Program-made: the position numbers and the translations under genes
NCBI GenBank assembly: GCA_016432265.1
Contig: CP066681.1
Coordinates: 62,001-126,000 of the forward strand
Direction: 5' to 3'
DNA: 64,000 nt
From: Micavibrio aeruginosavorus
Lineage (GTDB): Bacteria > Pseudomonadota > Alphaproteobacteria > Micavibrionales > Micavibrionaceae
Shown here: in pieces, positions 18,152-28,147 of the stretch
Position numbering within the stretch: the stretch's first letter is position 1
Layout of the letters: the number at the start of each line of letters is the position of its first letter
The notes under the pieces: model-generated
Told to the model about the DNA's origin: nothing
The model's database searches: none
The model's input: only the letters and a program-made list of their open reading frames with translations

Positions 18152-21100
18152 CTAAGCGACGGTGCCGCCGCTGTTGCTGCTAAGGATATCCTCAACATTG
18201 GTGATACCCGTAACGCCTTGCAGCACAGCAATCGTCTGTGCACCGGCAAAGTTACCGGAACCGGTGACATCGACCTTCACAACCGTATCGCTGCCCACCG
18301 TGGTAGCGAAAACAAAATCGTTGATGCTGTCTTGCAGCGGATCATAAGCAGCCAGCAATGCGGAAAGGTCAAGCGCGTCACCCTCGGCGACACTGAAGTC
18401 TTTGATCGTATCGACACCGTTGGCCAGGGCTTCGAACATGAAGTCGTCAGCACCCGAACCGCCGTACAGCGTGTCTGTGCCTGCGCCGCCATAAAGGGCG
18501 TCGTTCCCTTCCTGACCGAACATTGTGTCATCACCGGCGCCGCCCCGCAGAACATCAGCACCGCCTGCGCGAACACTGCCGCCCGAACCCACAGACTCAA
18601 CAGCCAGAGCTTCGGCGTTCGCCTTGATATAATTGATCGTATCGGCACGCGACCAGCCCGGATTTATGCCGCTTTGTCCGGCCTCAAGACGGGCAAACAC
18701 TTCCCAGCCGGAACCGGCAGGCAGTATCAAGCCCATCGCCGTGGCCAAAGCGTCGGTGTTTACCGAATCGCCAAAGATCAGATCAGAGCCGTCGCCACCG
18801 GTCAGGACGTCATCGCCAACGGCGGACAGATTAAGGAGCGGATTGGTGGCTGCCAACGCCGCATCCAGATCCTGCGGATCATCAATGTTCAACGAAACGT
18901 TGTCGGAGTCGATCTGGTTGATGTTACTGATCGAAGCCCCGATATTGATGCCTACGCCAATCACTTCTGACAGAGATTTCAATGTGGCAATTTCGTTAGT
19001 GCCGTCACTGCCGTTCAGTTGCCCCATGACCTGCTCCGGCGAAGCGTAAACATTGCTGCCACTGCTATTGACGTAATGGTTAGGTTCGCCATCGCTGATG
19101 AAGTAACTGATGTTCTCAGCTCCCGGGATCGGATTGGCCGTCCCGGTGCCTGTGCTGCTTAGCCAGTTGATAGCTTGCTGCATCGGCGCCTCATAATTGG
19201 TATAGCCGTTGCCCGTCAAGTTGCTCAGGAAAGTCAGGGCGTTGGCGTAGTCAGTATCGCTGGTTGCCGTGAATGTCAGCGTGCTGGCGATCCCTGTGCT
19301 GAAGCAAATCAAACGCACGCGGATTTCGCCGCCATCATAGGCATTGAATTCACCGACGAGGTTCTTAACCGCGTTCGCAAGCAGAGAGATGCGCGAGTTC
19401 GGATCCGTTTTCGATCCCATGGAGCCACTGACATCCAACATCATGACAATGTTGTAATCCTGCGTTTTTGTTTCCATGGTCGAGCCGCCGACATCGCCGA
19501 TCAGGATATCACTGGCGCCGCCGCCGTTGATCTGCCCGTTGCCGCCACCGACTTCCCACGGGGTCGTCGAGCCGCCAACGTCGTCGACGTTCTTGCCGAC
19601 GATTAACTTGGACGCAATGCCGTTGAGGGTCAATGTCGCCGTATCGCTGTCGCCATCCGCATCTTTCAGGGTATAGACAAACGCATCCTGAACGCCGTTC
19701 AGTTTCGTCGTCGTGTAAGTATACGATCCATCAGCCTTGATCTTTAACGTACCCCATTGACCGTTCACTGTCGCTTCTCCCGCAGCGGGAACGGAGTAGG
19801 TGTTGCCGCCAAACTGGATGTGGGTCACTTTGGACGGTGTATCCTGACCTCGGTAATCGTTGGTCAGAACATTTCCGGCTGTGGTGTACCCGATCATGCC
19901 GCCATCGAAAGATCCGGCATCAGCCACAGCATCAACACCATCATCACGCACGACAATATTCAGAACGGTTGACGAGTCATCGCCGTCAGAGTCCACAGCC
20001 TTGACACCAAAATTCAGCATGATCGCGTCGTTGTGATCCGCAGCGTTCGGGTGATCCAGCGTGTCCACAAGATTGAATACAAACTGACCGTTCGGTTGTG
20101 TCGTCAGCGTAAAGACGGTTTGCGCGCCCGCCTTGCCAACATATACCCCGGACACAAGAGTCACGACAACAGCAACACCGTTCGAAGTCAGAGGAACACT
20201 GCTGCTGAAACCACCGGTATTGGCAAACGTTCCCGGGGCGTCATTGAAGAAATTGGCCTGCAATTGGCCGGACGCCGAGACGGCGCCGGAAGCCAGGTTG
20301 GTTTCATCGACCACCTTCTCAATCGGTTTGACGATAATCGGCGTCGTATCGTCATCGACACAATCAATCGTAAGGACAGCCTTGTCCGAATCGCCATCAG
20401 AATCGGTCAGCGTGTAGGTAAACTGATCGGTGCCGCAACCGCAATCTTCGGTCAGGGTGACGTCAAAGACAATATCGTTGAAATCTTTATCGCCCAGCCC
20501 CGGCAGGTCTTCAAAACCAATCCGCAAGGTGGTTTTATCGGACGGATCGACCAGACCGGAAACGACACGCACAGATCCGTCTTCGTTCAACGCGGTGCTG
20601 CCGCCTTTTTCGGTCGAGAAGTACATCGGTTCGACCAATACGGTTTCAACACCGCCGGTGCTGGTATGAACCATGACTACATCGGCGCCGGCATCCGTAA
20701 TTTTTGCAAGGCGCTCTTCCGGCGTGCCGTATTTATAGATCAACTGCAATGTGCCGGAATTAAGATCAATCCCGGCATAACCGCCGTTGGTGGTGTAACC
20801 GTTGGCGATCAGGAAGAAACCGACTGTCTGACCGGCGCCGACACTAAAATCGAAGGTATTGCCGAAAGTAACGGCGTTACCGTTCTGGATCAGGACATCG
20901 GCGGAAGCGATGGTGCCGTCTGCGTTGTAAACAAACATGCCCACCGTGTTGTTATACCCCGCACCCTCAGACACGAACTTGATCGTACCCGTTGCCGGAT
21001 CGGAAACACGCAGATCGCCGGCAGTAATGCCGTAGTATGCAGCCGCCGGATTGAGGGCTACGCCTTCTGCCATGGCGGGGAAGGTGTTGCTGGTGGAGAA

Positions 21101-24100
21101 CTCCTTCTCGCTTACCCCGATGCCGGAGGTGCTGCCGTTGAGCGTATAGGTATAGGAACCGTCGGCCGCGATCTTCAATGTTCCGTAATTGCCGACAATA
21201 GTTGCCATGCCAGTTGAAGGAACGCTGACTGACACGCCGCCGAAGGATACCGCCGTCACAGCGCTCGGCGTATCCTGGCCTGTATAATCGTTCGGCAGGA
21301 CATTGCCATCGACAAACCCTTGCGAGGTAAGAACGTCAGCAAAGTCGTCGCGGGCATCAACACCATCGTCAAGAACATTGACGGTGATATTGCCATTCAC
21401 CGTATCGCCGTCGCTGTCGGTAGCGCTGACGCCAAATTGCAGGGCGATATTATCGTTGTGATCCGCCTTATTCGGATGATCCAGCGTACCCACCAGATTG
21501 AAAGTGTAGGTGCCATCAGCGCGGAATGTCAGTGTGAAGATAACCTCGCCGCCAGCACGGCCTGTAAAGGTCGTGATGCTGGTGGGGAAATCCATGGTCG
21601 ATATTTGCGAAATCAGCACGGGTATGCCGTTTGAGGTCAACGGCACGCTGCTGGTGACAGAACCGGTGGCCTGATAATAGCCCGGCGCATCGCTGAAGAA
21701 ATTGGCATCAACGCGATCGTTGACCGTCACCGTGCCGCCCGCGAGATTGGTTTCATCAACCGTAATCACTTCAGGCTGGATCAGAACCGGTATGTCATCG
21801 CGTTCAATCGATATTTGCAGGGTTTTCTGATTGAAATTGGTGTTATCGCTTAAATCCACCTCGGTGCCACCCAGGTTGGTTTCAGCGTTGAAGACCTTCA
21901 CGGTCAGGCTGAATCCACCCACGAAAGCGCTCGGCGGAACCAGTTGCAATCCGGCGATCTGCGCCGGGGTAAACTGCCAGACGCCGCCGCCAAGGAACGT
22001 GCCCTGATTGAAGCTGAAGCCCGAGGGCACGCCGGATATCTGGTAATGTGTGATGGTTTCCGAGCCATCGGTATCGGTAACGGCGGCAGAAATGCTGACC
22101 GGCACGTTATGGCCTTGCTCGACCGGCGTCGCGGAAACGCTTAGTGTCGGCTTGTCGGCGACAGCATCGACCACGATACGGAAGCCATCGGTATCCGAAG
22201 CGCTCAGACCCGAGGATGGATCAATCGCCGTTGCACGCGCCAGCAAACCGTTGAGATCGATATCGGAATTGGCGGGCGGCGTGAAGGTCATCACCGTGTT
22301 CAGGCTTTGTCCCGGCGCCAATGTCACTGTCCATGTGCCTGTGACGGCGTTATATGTTCCTACAGGGGCACTGAAACCCCAGGCCGGATTGATGCCGGTC
22401 ACAGTGACAACCAGATATTCGGTCGCGCTGGGGTTAGCGCCCAATGTCGCCGTAATCGGTACACCGATCGATCCGTCTTCCTTGACGATAGCGTCATCGA
22501 CATTTTTGTTGACGACAACATCCGGCGGATTGATCGTCGGACACCACGTCAGCGTGAACTGGTCGCTCGCGCTGTTGTTGTTGTCGGAGAGATCATACTC
22601 GCCGTCACTGACCGGATTTTCGGTGTTGTAAACCGTTGCGGTCAAATTAAGCCTGCCGTTATAGGCCGCCGGCGGCGTCAGGGTCAGCCCCGCGATCTGC
22701 GCCGGGGTGAATTCCCACACACCGCCGCCAAGGTTGGTTCCGTGGTTGAAACTGAAACCCGAGGGCACGCCGGATATGCGATAGCCCGTGATCAGCTCGG
22801 AACCATCGGTGTCGCCCAGCGCCGATGTCAGGCTGACAGCTATCGGCTGGCCTTCATTAGCCGTCCGGTTGGCGGCGTCAATCATCGGTTTATCGGCAAC
22901 GGCATCAACCACGATATTGAAGCCGTCAGACGCAGAGGCGCTCAGACCGTCAACCGGATCGGTTGCCACCACCGTTGCGTTGAGGCCGCTGAGATCAATA
23001 TCGGAATTGGCAGGCGGTGTGAAGGTCATCACCGTATTCAGGTTTTGCCCTGCCGGCAGTGTCACTGTCCACGTACCCGTGGCGGCATTATATGTGCCGA
23101 CCGGCGCGCTGAAACCCCAGGCCGGATTGATGCCCGTGACCGTCACAGTCAGGTATTCGGCAGGGCCGGCGTTGACGGCCAATGTCGCCGTGATCGGAAC
23201 ATCGACAGTGCCATCTTCCTTGACCTGCGCGTTGTCGACACCGCCATTGACGCGGATGCCCGGCGGATCGATGTCCGGAGTCCATGTCAGCGTAAACTGG
23301 TCGCTCGCGCTGTTGTTGTTGTCAGAGTGATCGTACTCGCCATCACTGACCGGATTTTCGGTGTTGTAAACAGTAACGACGAGACCAAGCGTGCCATTAT
23401 AATTGGCCGATGGCGGCGTCAGGGTCAACCCCGCGATCTGCGCCGGGGTGAATTCCCACACGCCACCGCCAAGGTTGGTTCCCTGATTGAAGATAAAGGC
23501 CGAGGGCACGCCGGAGACGCGATAGCCCGTGATCAGCTCGGAACCATCGGTGTCGCCCAGCGCCGATGTCAGGTTGACAGCTATCGGCTGGCCTTCGCCC
23601 GTCACATTGTTAGTGGCGTCAATCATCGGTTTATCGGCAACAGCATCAACTACGATGCCAAAACCGTCGTTGTCAGAAGCAGTAAGGCCGGACGATGCCT
23701 GGGTCGCAACAACCGCCGCATTCAGGCCGCTAAGATCGATATCGGAGTTGGCGGGCGGTGTGAAGGTCATCACCGTGCTCAGATTCTGGCCCGCAGCTAA
23801 TGTCACCGTCCACGTACCCGTGGCTGCGTTATACGTTCCTACAGGGGCGCTGAAACCCCAGGCCGGATTGATGCCCGTGACCGTCACGGTCAGGTATTCG
23901 GTCGGATCGGCGCCCGCGCCAAGAGTGGCAATAACCGGCACATCGACAGTGCCGTCCTCTTTGACATGCGCATTATCAACCGCGTTGTTGACAGTGATAT
24001 CGGGCGGGTTGATTTTCGGCGTCCATGTCAGGACAAATTCATCCGTCGCGGAATTGACGTTATCCGAGAAGTCGACCTCGGCGCCACCCAAAGCTGTTTC

Positions 24101-25627
24101 ACCACTGAAAACAGTAGCACCCAGAGAAATCGAACCGAAAAAATGTGCGGGCGGATTCATCATCAGGCCCGCAAGCTCACCCGGGGTGAATTGCCAGACA
24201 CCACCGCCCAGATCAACCCCCTGATTGAAGCTGAACCCGGCGGGTACGCCGCTAACCTGGTAATGAGTGATCGTTTCAGAACCATCAGTATCCGTGACGG
24301 CGCCTGTTATATTGACCGCAAGAGGCGTACCTTTGACACCGGAATTGTCCTGCGCGTCCACCAGTGGCACATCGGCCACGGCATCAGTAACAACGTTGAA
24401 CGCGTCGCTGGCGGTTTGCGTGCCTCCTGTGGTCGGATCGAAGACAGAAACCGTTGCGTTGAGGCCCGGCATATCGCCATCGAAGTCGGCAGGAGGGGCA
24501 AAGGTCAGACCGCCTGTATAATTTTGCCCCGGCGGCATCGTGATTGTCCAGACGCCAGTCGCCGGATTATAGCTGCCATCCGTGAAGATCAAACCCCATG
24601 AAGGATCAATACCCGTCACTGTCAGGGTAAGCACCTCATCGCCATCACCGCCCGCACCGATCGACGCTTTGATCGGCACGAAAACGGAGCCGTCTTCCTT
24701 GACGATCGCATCGTCCAGACCGAGATTGGCCGTCACGTCCGGGGGGGATACGGGCTCGGACTCCTCGAATGTGCCTATGGGATTTTGCGGCTCAGGCAAG
24801 CCAAACTGCAGGGCTGTCGGGCCGATCGGGCCGATGGCATTCAAAGGGTTTATGTCGGCGCTATCAACAGCACTCTGGAAGCCGAAGCCACCACGGTTGC
24901 CACCTGCGGCGCCCCCAGCCTCGCCGGCAGCGGGCTCGACTTCAGCCAGTTCCTGCGCAAGCTCGGCCATATCCTGACCTTCGGTTTCTCCGGCAGCGGG
25001 CTCGACTTTGGCCATGTCTTGCGCGTCCTCACGCAGATCGGCCATCACCGGCTTATCCTCTTCCATTTTCTCGTTGATGACTTCAGCCAGTTCAAGAAAC
25101 TCGGCAAACTCACGCAGGGAAATCACATCTCCCGCGACAAAGACCTGTACCGGCTCCTCGGCATCCAAAGCGTCGCTGAAGTTCTTCAGCACCAGCTTGC
25201 CGCCATCATCGAATGTGATGATGAGAGCGCCGGATTTTTGCTCAACAGCTTCTTTGGCGTTCGCATTAAAGGAAAAGTTGTATTTCTGACCGGCTTCAAG
25301 TGTGATTTCAACGGTCTCGCCAGCGGCGGGCTGACCAACCAGAACTTCGGCCTGATTGTCACGGGAAAGTTCGGAGAGCAACTCCGCCGTATTGACTACG
25401 GTGCCATCTTTCAGGGTCAACTGGACGCCTTTGGAGGCCAGATCTTGGAAATTATTGATGATAAGGCGTCCGCCATCGGTAAACGTCAGTTGCAGCTTGC
25501 CGCCCGCCAGCTCCATACTTTTAACATCCTGCGCGCTATAGGAGAGCTGCGTCTGGCCTTCCGACAATGTCACGGGAAGTGTTTGACCTGCCTGCGGTTT
25601 TTCCACTGCTGCGGTTTGATTTACCAT
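18152..25627 (-). CDS. Giant RTX adhesin with VWA domain, type I secreted
   Basis: A 2491-residue surface or secreted protein. Residues 1-200 carry two related beta modules (GGKLQLTFTDGGRL and SGALIITFDDGGKL) that resemble the N-terminal retention modules of LapA/BapA-type adhesins. Acidic linkers with PAAG motifs follow (100-103, 210-213, 232-235). Four tandem repeats of about 245 residues fill 295-1276. Two further modules open with VDETNLA; between them is a DUF4114-like segment (GFEDLPGLGDKDFNDI, near 1700). A von Willebrand A domain starts near 2060 with the MIDAS motif DVSGS. RTX nonapeptides (GGAGDDTMFGQEGND) lie near 2280 and 2360, then the type I signal. AAGGAG precedes the ATG. Adhesion or biofilm matrix is the expected role. 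Confidence 0.93.
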   Translation of the reverse strand: MVNQTAAVEKPQAGQTLPVTLSEGQTQLSYSAQDVKSMELAGGKLQLTFTDGGRLIINNFQDLASKGVQLTLKDGTVVNTAELLSELSRDNQAEVLVGQPAAGETVEITLEAGQKYNFSFNANAKEAVEQKSGALIITFDDGGKLVLKNFSDALDAEEPVQVFVAGDVISLREFAEFLELAEVINEKMEEDKPVMADLREDAQDMAKVEPAAGETEGQDMAELAQELAEVEPAAGEAGGAAGGNRGGFGFQSAVDSADINPLNAIGPIGPTALQFGLPEPQNPIGTFEESEPVSPPDVTANLGLDDAIVKEDGSVFVPIKASIGAGGDGDEVLTLTVTGIDPSWGLIFTDGSYNPATGVWTITMPPGQNYTGGLTFAPPADFDGDMPGLNATVSVFDPTTGGTQTASDAFNVVTDAVADVPLVDAQDNSGVKGTPLAVNITGAVTDTDGSETITHYQVSGVPAGFSFNQGVDLGGGVWQFTPGELAGLMMNPPAHFFGSISLGATVFSGETALGGAEVDFSDNVNSATDEFVLTWTPKINPPDITVNNAVDNAHVKEDGTVDVPVIATLGAGADPTEYLTVTVTGINPAWGFSAPVGTYNAATGTWTVTLAAGQNLSTVMTFTPPANSDIDLSGLNAAVVATQASSGLTASDNDGFGIVVDAVADKPMIDATNNVTGEGQPIAVNLTSALGDTDGSELITGYRVSGVPSAFIFNQGTNLGGGVWEFTPAQIAGLTLTPPSANYNGTLGLVVTVYNTENPVSDGEYDHSDNNNSASDQFTLTWTPDIDPPGIRVNGGVDNAQVKEDGTVDVPITATLAVNAGPAEYLTVTVTGINPAWGFSAPVGTYNAATGTWTVTLPAGQNLNTVMTFTPPANSDIDLSGLNATVVATDPVDGLSASASDGFNIVVDAVADKPMIDAANRTANEGQPIAVSLTSALGDTDGSELITGYRISGVPSGFSFNHGTNLGGGVWEFTPAQIAGLTLTPPAAYNGRLNLTATVYNTENPVSDGEYDLSDNNNSASDQFTLTWCPTINPPDVVVNKNVDDAIVKEDGSIGVPITATLGANPSATEYLVVTVTGINPAWGFSAPVGTYNAVTGTWTVTLAPGQSLNTVMTFTPPANSDIDLNGLLARATAIDPSSGLSASDTDGFRIVVDAVADKPTLSVSATPVEQGHNVPVSISAAVTDTDGSETITHYQISGVPSGFSFNQGTFLGGGVWQFTPAQIAGLQLVPPSAFVGGFSLTVKVFNAETNLGGTEVDLSDNTNFNQKTLQISIERDDIPVLIQPEVITVDETNLAGGTVTVNDRVDANFFSDAPGYYQATGSVTSSVPLTSNGIPVLISQISTMDFPTSITTFTGRAGGEVIFTLTFRADGTYTFNLVGTLDHPNKADHNDNIALQFGVSATDSDGDTVNGNITVNVLDDGVDARDDFADVLTSQGFVDGNVLPNDYTGQDTPSAVTAVSFGGVSVSVPSTGMATIVGNYGTLKIAADGSYTYTLNGSTSGIGVSEKEFSTSNTFPAMAEGVALNPAAAYYGITAGDLRVSDPATGTIKFVSEGAGYNNTVGMFVYNADGTIASADVLIQNGNAVTFGNTFDFSVGAGQTVGFFLIANGYTTNGGYAGIDLNSGTLQLIYKYGTPEERLAKITDAGADVVMVHTSTGGVETVLVEPMYFSTEKGGSTALNEDGSVRVVSGLVDPSDKTTLRIGFEDLPGLGDKDFNDIVFDVTLTEDCGCGTDQFTYTLTDSDGDSDKAVLTIDCVDDDTTPIIVKPIEKVVDETNLASGAVSASGQLQANFFNDAPGTFANTGGFSSSVPLTSNGVAVVVTLVSGVYVGKAGAQTVFTLTTQPNGQFVFNLVDTLDHPNAADHNDAIMLNFGVKAVDSDGDDSSTVLNIVVRDDGVDAVADAGSFDGGMIGYTTAGNVLTNDYRGQDTPSKVTHIQFGGNTYSVPAAGEATVNGQWGTLKIKADGSYTYTTTKLNGVQDAFVYTLKDADGDSDTATLTLNGIASKLIVGKNVDDVGGSTTPWEVGGGNGQINGGGASDILIGDVGGSTMETKTQDYNIVMMLDVSGSMGSKTDPNSRISLLANAVKNLVGEFNAYDGGEIRVRLICFSTGIASTLTFTATSDTDYANALTFLSNLTGNGYTNYEAPMQQAINWLSSTGTGTANPIPGAENISYFISDGEPNHYVNSSGSNVYASPEQVMGQLNGSDGTNEIATLKSLSEVIGVGINIGASISNINQIDSDNVSLNIDDPQDLDAALAATNPLLNLSAVGDDVLTGGDGSDLIFGDSVNTDALATAMGLILPAGSGWEVFARLEAGQSGINPGWSRADTINYIKANAEALAVESVGSGGSVRAGGADVLRGGAGDDTMFGQEGNDALYGGAGTDTLYGGSGADDFMFEALANGVDTIKDFSVAEGDALDLSALLAAYDPLQDSINDFVFATTVGSDTVVKVDVTGSGNFAGAQTIAVLQGVTGITNVEDILSSNSGGTVA
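21797..24745 (-). repeat. Four tandem 245-residue repeats in the adhesin gene
   Basis: Four units begin near 24745, 24008, 23272 and 22535 (minus strand) and end near 21797, each 736-738 bases. Each starts with PPD or PPG, then a V-x-K-E-D-G-(S/T) motif, and ends with a QFTLTW-type strand. DNA identity is high in patches, especially between units two, three and four (for example 23000-23150 against 23760-23900), which suggests recent homogenisation. Confidence 0.85.
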
Positions 25628-25687
25628 TATTCTCTCCTTAATGAGCGCCCCATCCGGCCCTTGGTGGGATTATGCGTAAAACTATGT

Positions 25688-25725
25688 AAACGTTTTCCTA
25701 ACGGGCGCTGAATTTTTAAACGTTT
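25688..25725. promoter_or_regulatory. Twin AAACGTTT palindromes at the adhesin promoter
   Basis: The palindrome AAACGTTT occurs at 25688-25695 and 25718-25725, 30 bases apart (about three helical turns), each in the longer context TAAACGTTTT-CC. The second lies in the promoter spacer and touches the -10. A repressor or activator site is likely but unproven. Confidence 0.45.
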
Positions 25726-25741
25726 TTCCCCTGGCTGTCAA
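25713..25741 (-). promoter_or_regulatory. Putative adhesin promoter
   Basis: On the minus strand a perfect TTGACA (25741-25736) is followed after 17 bases by TAAAAA (25718-25713). It lies about 86 bases before the adhesin ATG. Confidence 0.6.
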
Positions 25742-25854
25742 ACATTATTATGTTAATAAACAGCCTCTAAATCAGAGGTTTGGGCGGTGCAAAATATCAA
25801 TTTCAAGCTCCGCCCGCATTAACTTTTTTAAAGTTCATGCGAAGGGCTGCCACG

Positions 25855-27351
25855 TTAAGCCGGTGATGACAAGCCGCCAACCAGCAAGTACTTGATATTT
25901 ATGAAGTCATTAATTCCATAATGTGATCCTTCGCGGCCGATACCGGACTCCTTAACTCCGCCGAACGGCGCAGAGGCCGCCGCCAGTAGCGGTTCGTTAA
26001 TTCCTACCATGCCGTATTCCAGCGCCTCGGCTACCCGGAAAACCTGCCCCAGGTCACGGCTGTAAAAATAAGCTGCCAAGCCGTAGGCCGTGTCATTCGC
26101 GAGCCGAGTCACCTCGGCCTCATCACGGAAGCGGAAAAGTCCCGCCACAGGGCCGAATGTCTCTTCACGGCTGACCCGCATGACCGAGGCCATATCCCCC
26201 AGAACAGTAGGCTGGAAAAAAAGAGGGCCCGCCTCGTGGGATCCGCCGCCACACAACAGCTTTGCCCCGTGCGCCTGCGCATCTTGAATATGCTGCTTCA
26301 CTTTGTCGATCGCAGCCTGATTGATCAGTGGCCCGACCTGCACTCCTGGCTGATCCCCCGGGCCGACGTGGAGCGCTTTGACTTTCTCGGTAAAAAGGCG
26401 GGCGAATTCATCATAAACCCTATCCTGCACATAGATGCGGTTAGCGCATATGCATGTTTGTCCGGCATTGCGGAATTTCGAACCAATCGCTCCCTCGACC
26501 GCGCGCGGAAGATCGGCAGAATCAAAAATGATAAAAGGCGCATTGCCTCCCAATTCCAGCGAAAGCCGCTTGATCGTCGATGCGCTTTGCCGCATCAGAA
26601 TCTTTCCAACCTCGGTCGACCCTGTGAACGATACTTTCCGCACCAGCGGATGCGTTGTCAGGACTTCGCCCACCTCGGGAGCCGAGGTCAGCGATGCTGT
26701 CACCACGTTGAATACCCCGGCAGGAATGCCCGCTTCTTGCGCCAGCGCTGCCAGCGCCAACGCCGACAACGGCGTATCCTCGGCAGGCTTCAAAACCACC
26801 GTGCACCCCGCTGCCAAGGCGGGAGCCACCTTGCGTGTTATCATGGAGCTTGGAAAATTCCACGGCGTGATCGCTGCGACCACTCCCACGGGCTCCTTCA
26901 TAACGATAACCCGCGCATCAGCCTTATGGGTAGGAATGGTATCGCCATAGATACGCTGCCCCTCTTCTGCGAACCATTCGACGTTGGCGGCCCCTGACAA
27001 GACTTCGCCACGGGCCTCAGCCAGCGGCTTGCCTTGTTCGGCGCTAAGCAAGGCAGCCAGCGCGTCCGCATGAGTCACAATCAGCTCGTTCCACCGCCGC
27101 AAATAACGCCCGCGCTCCCGGGCCAACAGTTGCCGCCACGACACAAAGGCACGCCCAGCAGCCTCAACAGCGCGCAAAGCCTCATCGCGTCCCATATCAG
27201 GCACATGGGCGATTACAAGCCCGCTTGCCGGATTTGTTACGGCAAAGCGGCGGCCCGCTTCCTGAGCGACCCAGGCACCATCGATATACGACTCGCTCCG
27301 CAGCAAGGATTCATAATCTGCGGATACCACCGCACTTACAGATGTCTTCAT
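25855..27351 (-). CDS. gabD: NAD(P)-dependent succinate-semialdehyde-type dehydrogenase
   Basis: A 498-residue aldehyde dehydrogenase, most like succinate-semialdehyde dehydrogenase, which makes succinate from the GABA/putrescine breakdown product. The catalytic Glu is in LELGGNAPF and the catalytic Cys in AGQTCICANRIYVQ. The NAD-site segment ITPWNFPSSMITRK matches GabD. An upstream in-frame ATG at 27408 adds 19 residues foreign to the family. The ATG at 27351 follows AGGAG by eight bases and was chosen. A link to the two PuuB-like oxidases at 4.7-7.4 kb is possible but they are far apart. Related glutarate-semialdehyde dehydrogenases cannot be excluded. Confidence 0.85.
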   Translation of the reverse strand: MKTSVSAVVSADYESLLRSESYIDGAWVAQEAGRRFAVTNPASGLVIAHVPDMGRDEALRAVEAAGRAFVSWRQLLARERGRYLRRWNELIVTHADALAALLSAEQGKPLAEARGEVLSGAANVEWFAEEGQRIYGDTIPTHKADARVIVMKEPVGVVAAITPWNFPSSMITRKVAPALAAGCTVVLKPAEDTPLSALALAALAQEAGIPAGVFNVVTASLTSAPEVGEVLTTHPLVRKVSFTGSTEVGKILMRQSASTIKRLSLELGGNAPFIIFDSADLPRAVEGAIGSKFRNAGQTCICANRIYVQDRVYDEFARLFTEKVKALHVGPGDQPGVQVGPLINQAAIDKVKQHIQDAQAHGAKLLCGGGSHEAGPLFFQPTVLGDMASVMRVSREETFGPVAGLFRFRDEAEVTRLANDTAYGLAAYFYSRDLGQVFRVAEALEYGMVGINEPLLAAASAPFGGVKESGIGREGSHYGINDFINIKYLLVGGLSSPA

Positions 27352-27607
27352 GACATGTTCTCCTAATTCCAAGGGCCATCCGGCAGTCGTAAATGGTAAA
27401 TTACACATATACCCGGCTCCAGACTATACCAGCGGTCGATGTTCGCAAAGACAAGGAAATGATCCAGATCATATTTCGGAAAACATTCACGATTTACGAA
27501 AAAAGGCTTTGATCTTGCAGAGTTTTTCGGATTAACTAGTGTCAATTGCGGTTCGCGGCCTGTGCCGCGGCACAATGATGGTTTGCCTGAAATAGTTTTG
27601 CCCCAAT

Positions 27608-28111
27608 ATGCCATTCGACTTTAAAAAATTATCCATTCTGGTCGTCGAAGATACGGCCCCCATGAGAAAGCTGATTACATCGGTACTTGAAACGCTGGGC
27701 GTTGGAAAAATTTGCACCGCAGAAAACGGTGAACGCGGGTTTGAAGTCTTCCGTAAGGAAAACCCCGATATCGTCATTGCCGACTGGCACATGGTGCCGG
27801 TATCAGGCATCGAGCTAACCCGGGAAATACGTTCCAACATGATATCGCCCAACCGTATGGTTCCCATCATACTGGTGACAGGTTATAGCGCGCTGAACCG
27901 CGTATCCGAAGCGCGCGACGCCGGTGTAACGGAATTTCTGGTCAAACCGTTCTCGGCGAACGATCTTGCGAAACGCATCGCCTACGTCATTAATAAACCG
28001 CGCGATTATATCGACTGTAAGGACTATTTCGGCCCCGACCGCCGCCGCCGCAACACGCCGGACTTCAAAGGCCCTTACCGCCGCAAGGAAGATGGCGACG
28101 AAAAACCGTAA
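27608..28111 (+). CDS. Single-domain response regulator
   Basis: A 167-residue CheY-like receiver. The acidic pair is E14-D15, the phospho-acceptor is D59 (IVIADW), the switch Thr is T91 (ILVTGYS) and the Lys is K113 (LVKPFS). After residue 130 there is no output domain, only a basic tail with DYFGPDRRRRN. This tail is seen in many alphaproteobacterial receivers. It should be phosphorylated by a histidine kinase not found here and act by protein contact. The small gene that follows after 36 bases is a likely partner. Confidence 0.9.
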   Translation: MPFDFKKLSILVVEDTAPMRKLITSVLETLGVGKICTAENGERGFEVFRKENPDIVIADWHMVPVSGIELTREIRSNMISPNRMVPIILVTGYSALNRVSEARDAGVTEFLVKPFSANDLAKRIAYVINKPRDYIDCKDYFGPDRRRRNTPDFKGPYRRKEDGDEKP

Positions 28112-28147
28112 CAGAACGCAACAAGGTATATTCAGAGCCGGCTTATT

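Noticed and set aside
20033-21217. 394-codon plus-strand frame opposite the adhesin
   Set aside because: It is antisense to a well-supported gene and has no recognisable domain.
22307-23800. 497-codon open frame on the plus strand inside the adhesin repeats
   Set aside because: It mirrors the repetitive minus-strand gene in another frame, with a repetitive Arg/Ile-rich translation and no ribosome-binding site. The adhesin frame has clear domains.
21797-24745. Tandem DNA repeats as a CRISPR array
   Set aside because: The repeats are about 737 bases long, coding and in frame, with no spacers.
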